42,203 nt of DNA from positions 1 to 42,203 of the forward strand of contig CALFXX010000106.1 of the NCBI GenBank assembly GCA_937952975.1, read 5' to 3'. This DNA is from an uncultured Alcaligenaceae bacterium. Lineage in GTDB: Bacteria; Pseudomonadota; Gammaproteobacteria; Burkholderiales; Burkholderiaceae_B. The position numbers and the translations under genes were made by a program. Of the stretch, positions 1 to 8,481 are shown in pieces. The stretch's first letter is position 1. Every line of letters starts with the position of its first letter. The notes below the pieces were generated by a model, which saw only the letters and a program-made list of their open reading frames with translations, was not told the DNA's origin and made no database searches.

Positions 1-163
1 GATGCCTGACTACATTAGCACCGATGCGGCAAAAAAGATTCCGATGAAGCGTTTAGTGCGCGTAGACGAAGTGGCCAATGTCGTGTCCTTTTTGCTTTCT
101 GATGAGGCAAGTTTTGTGACGGGGGCCTGTTATGACATTAGTGGCGGCCGTTCAAATTACTAA
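1..163 (+). CDS. Short-chain dehydrogenase/reductase, C-terminal fragment
   Basis: This is a partial gene entering from the left edge; the readable frame begins at base 2 and stops at TAA 161-163, giving about 53 residues. The end shows the usual SDR tail: a stretch like VDEVANVVSFLLSDEASFVTG followed by a Gly-Gly-containing C-terminus (SGGRSNY). In SDR proteins this segment forms the last helix and strand of the Rossmann domain. The catalytic Ser-Tyr-Lys residues and the cofactor glycines lie upstream, outside the window. The next gene on the same strand, 33 bases downstream, is another SDR, so the two probably share a transcript. The substrate cannot be inferred. Confidence 0.85.
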   Translation, partial: MPDYISTDAAKKIPMKRLVRVDEVANVVSFLLSDEASFVTGACYDISGGRSNY

Positions 164-195
164 TTATTCAAAATCATTTTTAAAAGGCGAGCCTC

Positions 196-933
196 ATGTA
201 CGATTTTCAAAATCGAGTATTGCTCTTAACGGGTGCGAATGGCGGAATCGGGCGCGAGGTTGCCAAGCTTTTTTTTGCACAGGGCGCGCAATTGGTGTTG
301 ACGGATCTTGATCACGACGCTCTCAAGCGATTTGCGAATGAGTTAGATCCAACTGGTTTGCGTATCGCGACTATTCGTATGGATGCTAGCGATCCTACAG
401 ACTCCGATGCAGCGGTCGAGTTGGCCGTAAAGCGCTTTGGTGGAATTGACTTTTTGGTACCGGCTGCCGCCATCTACCTGGCTAGACCTGCAAAAGAGAT
501 GTCTGATGCAGAGTGGCACAAGATGATTTCCATCAATTTGGATGGTGTTTTTTATATTTGCCAGCGTTCAATAAAGGCCTTACGCGAAAATAGTGCGATT
601 TGTAATATTGCCTCGGTCGCGGGGCATCGTGGATCGTTCGCCAATTCACACTATTCAGCTACGAAAGGTGCGATCTTGTCATTAACGCGCAGTTTGGCCC
701 GTGAGTTAGGCCCTCGCACGCGCGTCAATGCCGTATCGCCAGGCATTATCGAAACGCCGATGACAACCGAGTTGATTAAGCTGCGTGGCGCAGACTCAAT
801 CGAACAGTCGTCACTCAAACGCTTAGGGCAACCTGCTGAAGTGGCCACTGCGATTGCCTTTTTATGCAGCAGTGGCGCAAGCTTCATCACAGGTGAGTCG
901 CTGCAAGTTAACGGCGGCTTGCATATTAGCTAA
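196..933 (+). CDS. SDR family NAD(P)-dependent oxidoreductase
   Basis: A complete 245-residue classical SDR. The N-terminal nucleotide-binding motif TGANGGIG is near residue 13, an acidic residue (LTDLD) follows the second strand and suggests NAD preference, and the catalytic Ser (NIASVAG) and YxxxK (YSATK) motifs are in order. The C-terminus carries the SDR ending ITGESLQVNGG. One change stands out: the usual NNAG motif after strand 4 reads VPAAAIY, so the structural Asn is missing. The ATG at 196 follows AAGGCGAG, a fair ribosome binding site. It probably forms an operon with the upstream SDR and converges on the next gene with only 7 bases between stops. Such enzymes oxidise alcohols or reduce ketones; the substrate is unknown. 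Confidence 0.9.
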   Translation: MYDFQNRVLLLTGANGGIGREVAKLFFAQGAQLVLTDLDHDALKRFANELDPTGLRIATIRMDASDPTDSDAAVELAVKRFGGIDFLVPAAAIYLARPAKEMSDAEWHKMISINLDGVFYICQRSIKALRENSAICNIASVAGHRGSFANSHYSATKGAILSLTRSLARELGPRTRVNAVSPGIIETPMTTELIKLRGADSIEQSSLKRLGQPAEVATAIAFLCSSGASFITGESLQVNGGLHIS

Positions 934-940
934 TGGGTTA

Positions 941-1753
941 TCAAGTCTGGTTTTTTGCAGACGTAAACTGGGCCGCGCCACTGCCAGTGGTGTAGCCCTT
1001 GCTCGCTGCCCAGCCACCGTCAACGGGCAGCACAATGCCGTTCACAAACTTCGCCTCGGTCGAGCATAAAAAGGCGATCGCATCGGCGATGTCTCCGGGT
1101 GAACCGCCTTGCGCACCCATTGGTACGACCTCGTTGAGACCTTTGATAAATTCAGGATCTTGATAGTAGCCATCTGTCAGCGGTGTGCGAATCAAACCTG
1201 GCGCAACGGCGTTGACGCGAATGCCATCTGCCGCGCAGTCTAAAGACAGGTTGCGGGTGAGGCCGATGATACCGTGCTTGCTTGAGTTGTACGCAGGGCG
1301 GTGCGTGAGTCCCATCATGCCCGCCACCGAGGCAATATTTACAATTGAGCCACCACCTGTTTTACGCATACGCAGCACGGCTTCACGTGCGCAGTAAAAC
1401 GGACCGTTCAAATTAATATCGATCACGCGACGCCACTCTTCGGGGTCAAGGTCATAAATCTTTTGAACCTCACGCACACCTGCACAGTTGACTAAGATAT
1501 CGATTTGCTTAAACTCTTGATCAATCGCACTAAAAGCTTTTGCTACCGAGCGGTGATCTGCCACATCAAACTGTAATGCCAATACTTTTTGGTTGGTGAG
1601 CGAACGGACCTTTTCGGCCGCGGTATCTGCCATTTTTTGCGAATAGTCTAAGGCCACAATGGCTGCACCACCGCGGGCGAATTTTTCGATAATCGCTAAA
1701 CCTAATCCGCCACCAGCACCCGTCACGACGGCAACCTTATTTGCAAAGCTCAT
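941..1753 (-). CDS. SDR family oxidoreductase, last gene of the sulfatase operon
   Basis: A 270-residue classical SDR. I chose the ATG at 1753 because it has a clear AGGAG six bases upstream; a longer frame reaching 1894 would overlap the end of the upstream dehydrogenase gene. The motifs are TGAGGGLG near residue 12, NCAG after strand 4, catalytic Ser in NIASVAG, YNSSK as YxxxK, and PVDGGW near the end. It is the promoter-distal gene of the minus-strand run GntR, racemase-like dehydratase, Bug receptor, sulfatase, GldA-like dehydrogenase, SDR, 76 bases after the GldA-like gene. That position suggests it handles a hydroxy or keto intermediate of the same catabolic route. Function beyond SDR is inference. 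Confidence 0.88.
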   Translation of the reverse strand: MSFANKVAVVTGAGGGLGLAIIEKFARGGAAIVALDYSQKMADTAAEKVRSLTNQKVLALQFDVADHRSVAKAFSAIDQEFKQIDILVNCAGVREVQKIYDLDPEEWRRVIDINLNGPFYCAREAVLRMRKTGGGSIVNIASVAGMMGLTHRPAYNSSKHGIIGLTRNLSLDCAADGIRVNAVAPGLIRTPLTDGYYQDPEFIKGLNEVVPMGAQGGSPGDIADAIAFLCSTEAKFVNGIVLPVDGGWAASKGYTTGSGAAQFTSAKNQT

Positions 1754-1829
1754 GTTTGTCTCCTGTTGATAGAGGCGTGAACGCCTCATTTGAATACGTC
1801 TATTTTTTTGCCTGAGTAAGCATAACTGA

Positions 1830-2927
1830 CTATTGGATCGTCGCGCGGCCCATGACGTCGGCGTTATTGATGCACTGCGCAATGCGTTGAGCATCGGCGG
1901 CGGGTGTCAGATTGCCGATGTACGGTGCCGCAGCAGTGAGCGTCGCCATCTGCAAGATTTCAGCCGTCGTAGCGTTTTCTGCCCCGAGTTGTGCAAGCGT
2001 AATGGGCAGGCCCAATGAGTGACAGAAATCGATATGAGCCTGTACTTCGGTTTGTAGGCGATTTTCGGCAATCAGTTGAACGATTGAGCCAAAAGCGACA
2101 GTCTCGCCATGTAAAAAAGTACTCATGACGGGGTGCGCAGAAAATCCTCGCGTTAAAGCATGCGACAGCGATAAGCCGCCGCTTTCAAAGCCTAGACCAC
2201 TCAATAAGACAGAGGCCTCGATCGCGCGTTCTACGCTTTCGTTAGGCGTTCCATGCTCTTGAATCTGTTTTAGTGCGGGCAAACCAAATTCGATAATTGT
2301 TTCGTAGCAGCGATCGGCCAGCAGCCGTGCCGTAGCAAGTGAGGGTGTTCCAAAAAAATTCAATCCGCCTGCAAGATGGCACTGCGTCGCCTCAAATTTT
2401 TTGCTGAGTGCGTCACCTAAGCCCGCCGCAAAGAATCTTGCAGGAGCGCGTGCAATGATGGCGGTATCAACAAGTACGACGTCCGGATTGCGCGCGATCC
2501 GATCAACGCGAGTTACTCGGTGTTGATCGTCATATAACACGATGAGTCGACTTGTCGGTGCGTCGTTCGAGGCAATCGTCGGTACGATAATCAATTGAAG
2601 ATTATGTGCTTTGGCTATTCCTTTTGCTGCGTCAATTGTCTTGCCCCCGCCATAGCCGATGACAACGTCTGCATGTGTTGATTCGGCTTCCAGGGATAGC
2701 TGCTCAATTGCATCGATTGTGCATTCACCCGCAAAGCGCAGAACCGTCGCCTCAATGCCTGCGGCAGATAGCGGCTGTAGCAATAAGTTGCCCACGCTTG
2801 CGCGTACCAGATCATCCATCAAAATGATCGGTTTAGATAAAAGAAATTCGTTTAACAGTTCAGGCAACTGCTGCACTGCATCGGGGCCTTGAATGTAGCG
2901 CCCCGGAAAACCAATTGTTTTTACCAT
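1830..2927 (-). CDS. GldA-type iron/zinc-containing alcohol dehydrogenase
   Basis: A 365-residue protein of the glycerol dehydrogenase-like group of metal-dependent alcohol dehydrogenases. The NAD-binding GGGKTIDAAKGIA segment and the following VPTIASNDAPTS stretch are diagnostic of this group. Likely metal ligands are the Asp in GLGDALSK, a His in SLSHALT and the His in FLHGETVAFG, matching the Asp-His-His set of glycerol dehydrogenase. I chose the ATG at 2927; a GTG at 2957 would add ten basic residues and also keeps the frame. It lies 119 bases after the sulfatase and before an SDR. It probably oxidises a polyol or alcohol, or reduces an aldehyde, released in that pathway. Glycerol itself is not supported by context. 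Confidence 0.88.
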   Translation of the reverse strand: MVKTIGFPGRYIQGPDAVQQLPELLNEFLLSKPIILMDDLVRASVGNLLLQPLSAAGIEATVLRFAGECTIDAIEQLSLEAESTHADVVIGYGGGKTIDAAKGIAKAHNLQLIIVPTIASNDAPTSRLIVLYDDQHRVTRVDRIARNPDVVLVDTAIIARAPARFFAAGLGDALSKKFEATQCHLAGGLNFFGTPSLATARLLADRCYETIIEFGLPALKQIQEHGTPNESVERAIEASVLLSGLGFESGGLSLSHALTRGFSAHPVMSTFLHGETVAFGSIVQLIAENRLQTEVQAHIDFCHSLGLPITLAQLGAENATTAEILQMATLTAAAPYIGNLTPAADAQRIAQCINNADVMGRATIQ

Positions 2928-3046
2928 CTTGACTCGCTTTTTTCGGGATAGTCGCACGATTGAATGTGCAGCCTATTTTGGGTTTGCGTATATTTTTTAA
3001 TTAAACCGTAGCTTGTCGTCGCGTTCGCAGTGAGTAGCGCCAAGCA

Positions 3047-4648
3047 CTACGTGTTTTCTTTTCGATCAGGTAACACGGGCGGTACGAAGGGAAATCTAGC
3101 CTGAGCCTTTTTGCCCATCGGCCCGGCTGTTCCGGAGCCTCGGATATAGCGTTTAGTCTCGTCGACAAAAGGTTGATACGCCCAATTGGGTGCGGGCGGC
3201 TCAGAGGTTTCATTAACCTTCGCAATAAACAGTCTGCGTTTTTGACTGGCTAGTATGTCTGCATGGACTTGTGCGGGATCCCAGCCTTCAATCGCTCTGC
3301 CGTGCAAAGCCTGTTGAACGCTTGCGTAAGCAGGTTGCCCCGCCAGATTTGTCAGTTCGTCAGGATCCGAGTCAAGGTCAAAGAGCATGGGCGCGAGTTG
3401 ATAGGTATAAATATATTTATAACGACCCAAGCGAACCATGCGCGAGGCTGCACAGACACCTTCAGAGCTGTACTCAGAAATGACACAACGATCTGCGTTT
3501 GCCTCAGTACCGTCCAGAAGCGGCAAAAGGCTCTGACCGTCAAGTGGATCAACAGGGTCGAATGACTGTTGATTGTTTGAGATATCCAAGAAAGTTGGCA
3601 ACAGATCGACTAAAGAAACATGCGCAGAGACTCGACTAGGCTTAAAGCGCTGTGGCATTGAAACAATCAGCGGTACACGCACGGACCATTCAAAAAAAGT
3701 TTGCTTGTACCACATGCCTCGTTCACCTAGCATTTCACCGTGATCACCCGCCAACACAACCAAGGTGTTGTCATCAAGACCGAGTTCTTTTAGTGTCTGC
3801 ATGATTCGGCCGATTTTTGCATCGGTGTACGTGATCATGCCGTAATAGGCTTGGCGAGCATTGCGTACTCGCTCGGGCGTGATGTGGTGTTGCCCTTGGG
3901 CATGCGCGGTATACAGCCATTGAGAATGTTCGTCTAGCTGTTCAAAGGGGATTTCTGGCACTTTAGGTTGATCGATCTCGTCGCTGTTGTACATATCCCA
4001 ATATTGCTGTGGGGCGACAAACGGCGGATGCGGATGAGTAAACGATACGGTTAAGAAAAATGGTGACGCATTCGGTACGCGAGCCAAGTCATATAGTTTT
4101 TGCAGCGCGTGGTATTCAACTTCGTCGTCGTAATCAATCTGTAGGCTACGCAAACAAGGGCCCGCTTCGACTACGCCGCGCATGCTCACACCCGTAGGGC
4201 GATAAGCGGGGCCTTTGAGCCAGTCCGGCGTCCAGGCAAAGTCAGCAGGGTAGATGTCAGTAGTAAGTCGTTCTTCGTAGCCGTGTAACTGATCTGGGCC
4301 AATGAAATGCATTTTTCCGCACAAGGTGGTGCGATAACCTGCTTGCCGCAAATAGTGAGCCATCGTTGGGATCGACGCCGGAAACTCAGAGCCATTGTCG
4401 TAGGCCTCGATGGCGTGCGGTAAGCGTCCGGACAACAACGAGAAGCGTGAGGGCGCACAAATTGGAAAATTGCAATAGGCACTATCAAACACCACGCCTT
4501 GCGCCGCGAGTGCTGAAATATGAGGCGCTTTGACCACCGGATGGCCATAGGCGGGCAGGGTGGGCGCTGCTAACTGATCAACCATCAAAAACAAAATATT
4601 AGGCTGTTTTGGCGTAGAGTCTTTGCTTGCTGTCGAGGTCGTTGTCAT
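3047..4648 (-). CDS. Type I sulfatase, choline-sulfatase-like
   Basis: A 533-residue sulfatase of the alkaline phosphatase superfamily. The formylglycine-forming signature CAPSR is at residues 64-68 and the N-terminal metal site is MVDQL (Asp24). DHGEMLGERGMW supplies further metal and active-site residues. Long stretches such as GKMHFIGPDQLHGYEERL and TDIYPADFAWTPDW resemble choline sulfatase (BetC), and the C-terminus fits the choline-sulfatase-type extension. From memory, BetC has a Trp-rich WWYHN segment just after this region; here it reads quite differently (LKGPAYRPTGVSMRG), so the substrate may not be choline-O-sulfate. No signal peptide is visible, so the enzyme is probably cytoplasmic. 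It follows the Bug receptor gene by 12 bases. No sulfatase-maturing enzyme is in the window. Confidence 0.88.
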   Translation of the reverse strand: MTTTSTASKDSTPKQPNILFLMVDQLAAPTLPAYGHPVVKAPHISALAAQGVVFDSAYCNFPICAPSRFSLLSGRLPHAIEAYDNGSEFPASIPTMAHYLRQAGYRTTLCGKMHFIGPDQLHGYEERLTTDIYPADFAWTPDWLKGPAYRPTGVSMRGVVEAGPCLRSLQIDYDDEVEYHALQKLYDLARVPNASPFFLTVSFTHPHPPFVAPQQYWDMYNSDEIDQPKVPEIPFEQLDEHSQWLYTAHAQGQHHITPERVRNARQAYYGMITYTDAKIGRIMQTLKELGLDDNTLVVLAGDHGEMLGERGMWYKQTFFEWSVRVPLIVSMPQRFKPSRVSAHVSLVDLLPTFLDISNNQQSFDPVDPLDGQSLLPLLDGTEANADRCVISEYSSEGVCAASRMVRLGRYKYIYTYQLAPMLFDLDSDPDELTNLAGQPAYASVQQALHGRAIEGWDPAQVHADILASQKRRLFIAKVNETSEPPAPNWAYQPFVDETKRYIRGSGTAGPMGKKAQARFPFVPPVLPDRKENT

Positions 4649-4660
4649 AAGTGTTTTGTT

Positions 4661-5656
4661 TTATTCTGCCGAAATGTTTAAGCGCTTAACCAAGGCAGTC
4701 CAGCGTTGAAGATCTGTATCCAAATAGTCTCGAAAGGCGTTTGGGGTACTGGCGGTGGCCGCACGCATCCCTTTGCTCTTGAGGGCGTCACGTAAAGTTG
4801 CGGTGGCAAGAGCTTGATTGATCTCGTCTGACAGGCGTTTAAGCACGGTGTCTGAAATACCCTTGGGTGCAAAAAAACCTAACCATTGATCTGTTTCAAA
4901 GTTTGGGACGCCCGCCTGGGCCATGGTCGGGACGTCTGGCAATTGGTCAAAGCGTTCTGGGCTGGTGACGGCGAGCGCAAGGAGCTTGCCCTCTTTGACT
5001 TGCTGCAAAGCCCCCATGGCGTTAGAAACTTGAACGTCTACGCGGCCTGCAATTTGATCGACCATCGCAGGAGGCCCACCTTTGTACGGAACATGAACGA
5101 TGTCGACGGCTGCGCTCGCTTTGAATAACTCGGCGATGAGATGCGCCGGCGTACCGTTGCCGGCAGAAGCGTAGGTGAGCTTGCCTGGTTGCTGTTTAGC
5201 TAAGGCAATCAGCTCTTGCAGAGTTTTAACCCCCAACATAGGGTGCACAACAATCACTGATGGCGCGTAGGCTTCGATCGCAATTGGGATTAAATCGGTC
5301 TTCAGATCGAAAGGCATTTTGCTGCGCAGTGCGGTGTTCATCGTGAGCGCACTTGTGGTGAATAACAGTGTGTAGCCATCACCTTGCGCTTTTGCTACCG
5401 TGTCAGCGCCAATCATGCCGCCCGCGCCGGGCTTGTTCTCAATGACGAGCGCTTGTCCAAGTGCGCTGGTCAGTTGCTCAGCGGCTAGGCGTGCCGCGAC
5501 ATCGACAAAACCACCTGCAGGCCAGGGGACGATCACTCGAATTGATTTTTGTGGATACTCTTGGGCAAATAGATTTTGCGTGACTCCTAGCGTCACCACT
5601 AAAAATGCGGCCGTGAGGCAGTGCTGTATTTGACTGCGAACATTAAATGAAAACAT
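4661..5656 (-). CDS. Bug/TctC-family tripartite tricarboxylate receptor (operon with sulfatase)
   Basis: A 331-residue periplasmic solute receptor. The N-terminus is a signal peptide with a hydrophobic stretch (AAFLVVTLGV) and probable cleavage at FAQ-EYP. Family motifs follow: VPWPAGGFVDVAARL, VIENKPGAGGMIG, AKAQGDGYT, a YASAGNGTPAHLIAELF segment and VHVPYKGGPPAM. These proteins usually bind carboxylates or related small molecules and deliver them to a TctA/TctB membrane pair, which is absent here. It sits between the racemase-like dehydratase (24-base gap) and the sulfatase (12-base gap), so it probably senses or captures the substrate of this operon. The ligand is unknown. Confidence 0.92.
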   Translation of the reverse strand: MFSFNVRSQIQHCLTAAFLVVTLGVTQNLFAQEYPQKSIRVIVPWPAGGFVDVAARLAAEQLTSALGQALVIENKPGAGGMIGADTVAKAQGDGYTLLFTTSALTMNTALRSKMPFDLKTDLIPIAIEAYAPSVIVVHPMLGVKTLQELIALAKQQPGKLTYASAGNGTPAHLIAELFKASAAVDIVHVPYKGGPPAMVDQIAGRVDVQVSNAMGALQQVKEGKLLALAVTSPERFDQLPDVPTMAQAGVPNFETDQWLGFFAPKGISDTVLKRLSDEINQALATATLRDALKSKGMRAATASTPNAFRDYLDTDLQRWTALVKRLNISAE

Positions 5657-5680
5657 GATTTGACCTTAGAATTTTTAGAC

Positions 5681-6802
5681 TTAGCGATGGTCGATTAAAA
5701 ATTCGCGCAACGTCAGTGTATCGGGCAATGTGCCCAATCCAGGCTCATCGGACAAGACCATTTCGCCATTCTTAAGGTGACTGAGTGGCAGGCAAGTGAG
5801 CGAACGCAGAGGGTTAGTGTTGGCATCTACTTCTAGGATGTCGTTATTGTTAGAAGCGGCAAGCAAATGCGCCGAAGCGAGTAGCCCAATGCCGGCACCT
5901 AAGTAGTGTGGGCAAAAGCGCAAACCTGCTTTCAAAATACTTTTCGCAATAGGAAGGCCAGCGCTCAAGCCCCCCCATTTTGCGACGTCGGGCTGAACCA
6001 CCGCCAGTACCCCTGATCGAATTGCGGTTGCAAAGCCCTCGAGTTGAGTCACGTTTTCGCCTGCAGCGAGCGGCGTGTCGCCATGCTTGGCAAGCTCTTG
6101 CCATTCAGACCAAGGGCGATCGGCGCGCAAGGGCTCTTCAAGCCAAGCGACATTAAATTCAGAGAGCTTAGCGATCATGTCTGAGGCAGTCGCCAGATCC
6201 CACCCTTGATTGGCGTCGACCATCAACGGGCGATCGCCAATGACTTCGCGCATTGCCTTCAGATTGTTCAGATCACGGTCGTGCCCAAAACCAATTTTTA
6301 GTTTGAAGGCTTGATAGCCCTCTGTCATTCGGGCTGCAGCAAGTTTTTCAGGGTCGGTCGGATTCAGGCCACTGGCGTAGACTTTAACTGTGTTGCGGTC
6401 GCCGCCCATATAACGCCAGAGGGGCAATTGTGCTTTGCGGGCACACAAATCCCAAATTGCAATATCAATGCCGGCGATACATTGCGCAATTGGGCCATAT
6501 TCGCCCGTCTGAATCGCCAGGACTGCGGTTTGCGCAGACAGCCAGTCAAAGGCCTTCGATGGCAACGAAAATGAGCGTTGCACTACGAGGGGTGCAATCA
6601 GCGTGTCGATCAGTCGCGCGCGGTGCTCGGCGCCGCATGACGGAAAATTACACCAAACCTCGCCCCAGCCGACTGCACCCTCTGCATCTTGCACGCGTAC
6701 AAAGACCGCGGGACGATCACGCATCAGTCCAAAGGATGTTTGGACGGGTGTTTCGATCGGGGCGCGGTAGACGAAGGCCTGTACGTCTTTAATATTAATC
6801 AT
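5681..6802 (-). CDS. Mandelate racemase/muconate lactonizing enzyme family dehydratase or racemase
   Basis: A 373-residue enolase-superfamily protein. The N-terminal capping domain covers about residues 1-125 and a TIM-barrel domain follows. KLKIG supplies the KxK base pair, MVDANQ, WLEEPL and AAGENV give the Asp-Glu-Glu metal ligands, and CPHYLG gives the His expected on the opposite face. This pattern places it with the mandelate racemase subgroup, which includes many sugar-acid dehydratases. Its ATG overlaps the stop of the GntR gene (ATGA at 6799-6802), so the two are translationally coupled. Context suggests alpha-proton abstraction from a carboxylate, giving dehydration or epimerisation. 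The precise substrate is not visible. Confidence 0.92.
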   Translation of the reverse strand: MINIKDVQAFVYRAPIETPVQTSFGLMRDRPAVFVRVQDAEGAVGWGEVWCNFPSCGAEHRARLIDTLIAPLVVQRSFSLPSKAFDWLSAQTAVLAIQTGEYGPIAQCIAGIDIAIWDLCARKAQLPLWRYMGGDRNTVKVYASGLNPTDPEKLAAARMTEGYQAFKLKIGFGHDRDLNNLKAMREVIGDRPLMVDANQGWDLATASDMIAKLSEFNVAWLEEPLRADRPWSEWQELAKHGDTPLAAGENVTQLEGFATAIRSGVLAVVQPDVAKWGGLSAGLPIAKSILKAGLRFCPHYLGAGIGLLASAHLLAASNNNDILEVDANTNPLRSLTCLPLSHLKNGEMVLSDEPGLGTLPDTLTLREFLIDHR

Positions 6803-7524
6803 GGCTTTAAATCCATTTCAAGGTGAACGTAATCGCCTCTGTAAGAGGCTTCGCCTAAATAAATCACGGTTCCATTGACATCGCAGCAGACGCGTCGGAT
6901 ATTCGCAATGGGCGAGTTCATCGGTATATCCAGTTGCTCTGCAATTTCAAGATCTGCTGTCGAGATTGTCATGGTTTGTCGCGCCTGTGTAATTTTTAGG
7001 TTTGGTAGGTCGAGCAATACAGGAATGACTGTTTCTTGTCTAAAACGCTTTGGCGCCATTTTAAAGACGCGTTCATCTAAGTAAATAGAGATCACGCAGT
7101 AGGCCTCATCCCCGCGTGAATGTACACGCCGTAAAAAATGATAGCGCTTTGCTGGTGTGCCATCACGGTCTTGTATGTTGGGCATCACAGAGGATTCTTC
7201 GATCAGTGTGAGCTTAGGCGTGTCATCGCGATAGACTTCAGCTAAGTCTTTGAGGGTCGTCTCTAGGCGTAGCCAACGGTCTTTGGCAGGGTTGCCTGTC
7301 ACGAACGTGCCGCGACCGCGCTGAGCCGAAAGTAAGCCATCACGCGCAAGCAAGTCGATGGCTTGCCGTACGGTGACTCGCGCGACCTCAAACTCACGCA
7401 TCAATGCTTCGAGCGACGGCAGTTTGTGCCCTAAGGGCCAAAGTCCGCGCACGATGCACTGCCGAAAATGATCGGCAAGCTGTGCATAGCGTGGGATCGG
7501 GCTATTTTTAAAACTAGAAAGCAT
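6799..7524 (-). CDS. GntR-family transcriptional regulator, HutC/UTRA subgroup
   Basis: A 241-residue regulator. The N-terminal winged helix-turn-helix (about residues 12-75) contains RYAQLADHFRQCI, LPSLEALMREFEVARVTVRQAI and the wing GLLSAQRGRGTFV. A UTRA ligand-binding domain fills the rest. I chose ATG 7524, which follows CAAGAG and gives the usual HutC-family length; a TTG at 7593 would add 23 Pro/Arg-rich residues. It is the first gene of the minus-strand sulfatase operon and diverges from an ABC transporter operon. An AT-rich palindrome in the shared intergenic region is a likely operator. The effector is probably the substrate or an intermediate of the operon. Confidence 0.9.
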   Translation of the reverse strand: MLSSFKNSPIPRYAQLADHFRQCIVRGLWPLGHKLPSLEALMREFEVARVTVRQAIDLLARDGLLSAQRGRGTFVTGNPAKDRWLRLETTLKDLAEVYRDDTPKLTLIEESSVMPNIQDRDGTPAKRYHFLRRVHSRGDEAYCVISIYLDERVFKMAPKRFRQETVIPVLLDLPNLKITQARQTMTISTADLEIAEQLDIPMNSPIANIRRVCCDVNGTVIYLGEASYRGDYVHLEMDLKP

Positions 7525-7608
7525 GGCTCTTGAGTTCAGTCGCGGGGCGGGTGGGCAAGGGCTTCGCGTGGGTTCGTCGCGCAGGTTACTCAATTGTTCT
7601 AAAGGTTC

Positions 7609-7635
7609 TATTTATAGTACTATTTATTCAAATAG
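7609..7635. promoter_or_regulatory. Candidate GntR operator in the divergent intergenic region
   Basis: The 204-base gap between the GntR gene and the ABC permease contains the perfect palindrome ATAGTACTAT (7614-7623), flanked by CTATTT (7609-7614) and AAATAG (7630-7635), which are inverted copies. GntR-family sites commonly have a GT-TA-AC-like symmetric core, and AGTACT fits loosely. On the minus strand a TATAAA sequence overlaps the site, so binding could block the promoter of the GntR operon. This assignment rests on symmetry and position only. Confidence 0.45.
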
Positions 7636-7728
7636 TGTTGAGAAATGAAAGTTTCCTCACAAATTAAAAAATCGCGATACCGTCTGCTAAGTGTTGACCT
7701 CATCGCGTAAATCTTCGGAGACTGATGC

Positions 7729-8481
7729 TTGCGCAATATCACCTTGATTCTGGCTCCATGGGGGTTGTTAGTCATGCTTTGGTACGCGATCGCGTATTCA
7801 GGGTTGATCAACCCTGCCTTAGTGCCCACGCCTCATGCCGTTGCGGCTCAGTTTCAAGACTTATTGTTGAACGGACGACTTGCGCGTGATATCGCAATGT
7901 CGACTCAGCGTGTCGCGATTGGTGTTTCGCTTGGGATTGCAGCGGCTGTGCCTGTGGGCTTTATGTTGGGTTGGTACAAAGACGTCAGGCGTTTTATTGA
8001 TCCGCTGATCAATTTTTTTCGTGCATTACCGCCGATTGCATTGATCCCACTGGTGATTGTTTACTTTGGGATAGGTGAGATCGCTAAGGTTGCCATTTTG
8101 TTTTACGCGACTTTTTTTGCTGGCGTCATCGTTATGTACGAGGGCGTGGCACAAATTAGCCCCATTTTTGTCAAAGTGTCTCGCACGCTTGGTGCCACCG
8201 ATGCCGAAATTTTTAGAAAAGTTATTTTCCCACTGACTGTCCCCCATATTTTGACCGCCTTGCGCGTTGCGTTGGGTGTTGCCTGGGCAACCTTGGTCGC
8301 GTCTGAGTTGATTGCAGCCCAACAGGGGTTGGGTGCCATGATTCAAAATGCGTCATCATTTTTTCAGCTTGACATCATTTACGTTGGCATCATTTGTATT
8401 GGCTTCATTGCACTCACCATGGATGTGCTGCTGCGGCGCTTAAGCAAGCGCTTGGTCGCCTGGCAGGATCGAATCGAATGA
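7729..8481 (+). CDS. SsuC/TauC-type ABC transporter permease
   Basis: A 250-residue inner-membrane permease with about six hydrophobic segments. The cytoplasmic EAA-like loop is visible as SRTLGATDAEIFRKVIFPLTVP, typical of the nitrate/sulfonate/taurine/pyrimidine-precursor importers. The start is TTG at 7729, supported by GGAG eight bases upstream; the nearby ATG at 7725 is out of frame. It overlaps the ATPase gene by ATGA, and the binding protein and a GMC oxidoreductase follow. The operon diverges from the GntR-sulfatase operon, which suggests import of the compound processed there. Family members take up aliphatic sulfonates, taurine, nitrate or thiamine precursors, so the substrate is open. 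Confidence 0.9.
   Translation: MRNITLILAPWGLLVMLWYAIAYSGLINPALVPTPHAVAAQFQDLLLNGRLARDIAMSTQRVAIGVSLGIAAAVPVGFMLGWYKDVRRFIDPLINFFRALPPIALIPLVIVYFGIGEIAKVAILFYATFFAGVIVMYEGVAQISPIFVKVSRTLGATDAEIFRKVIFPLTVPHILTALRVALGVAWATLVASELIAAQQGLGAMIQNASSFFQLDIIYVGIICIGFIALTMDVLLRRLSKRLVAWQDRIE

Noticed and set aside
941..1894. SDR starting at 1894
   Set aside because: The extra 47 residues are not SDR-like, overlap the end of the GldA-like gene and ignore the good AGGAG site before ATG 1753.
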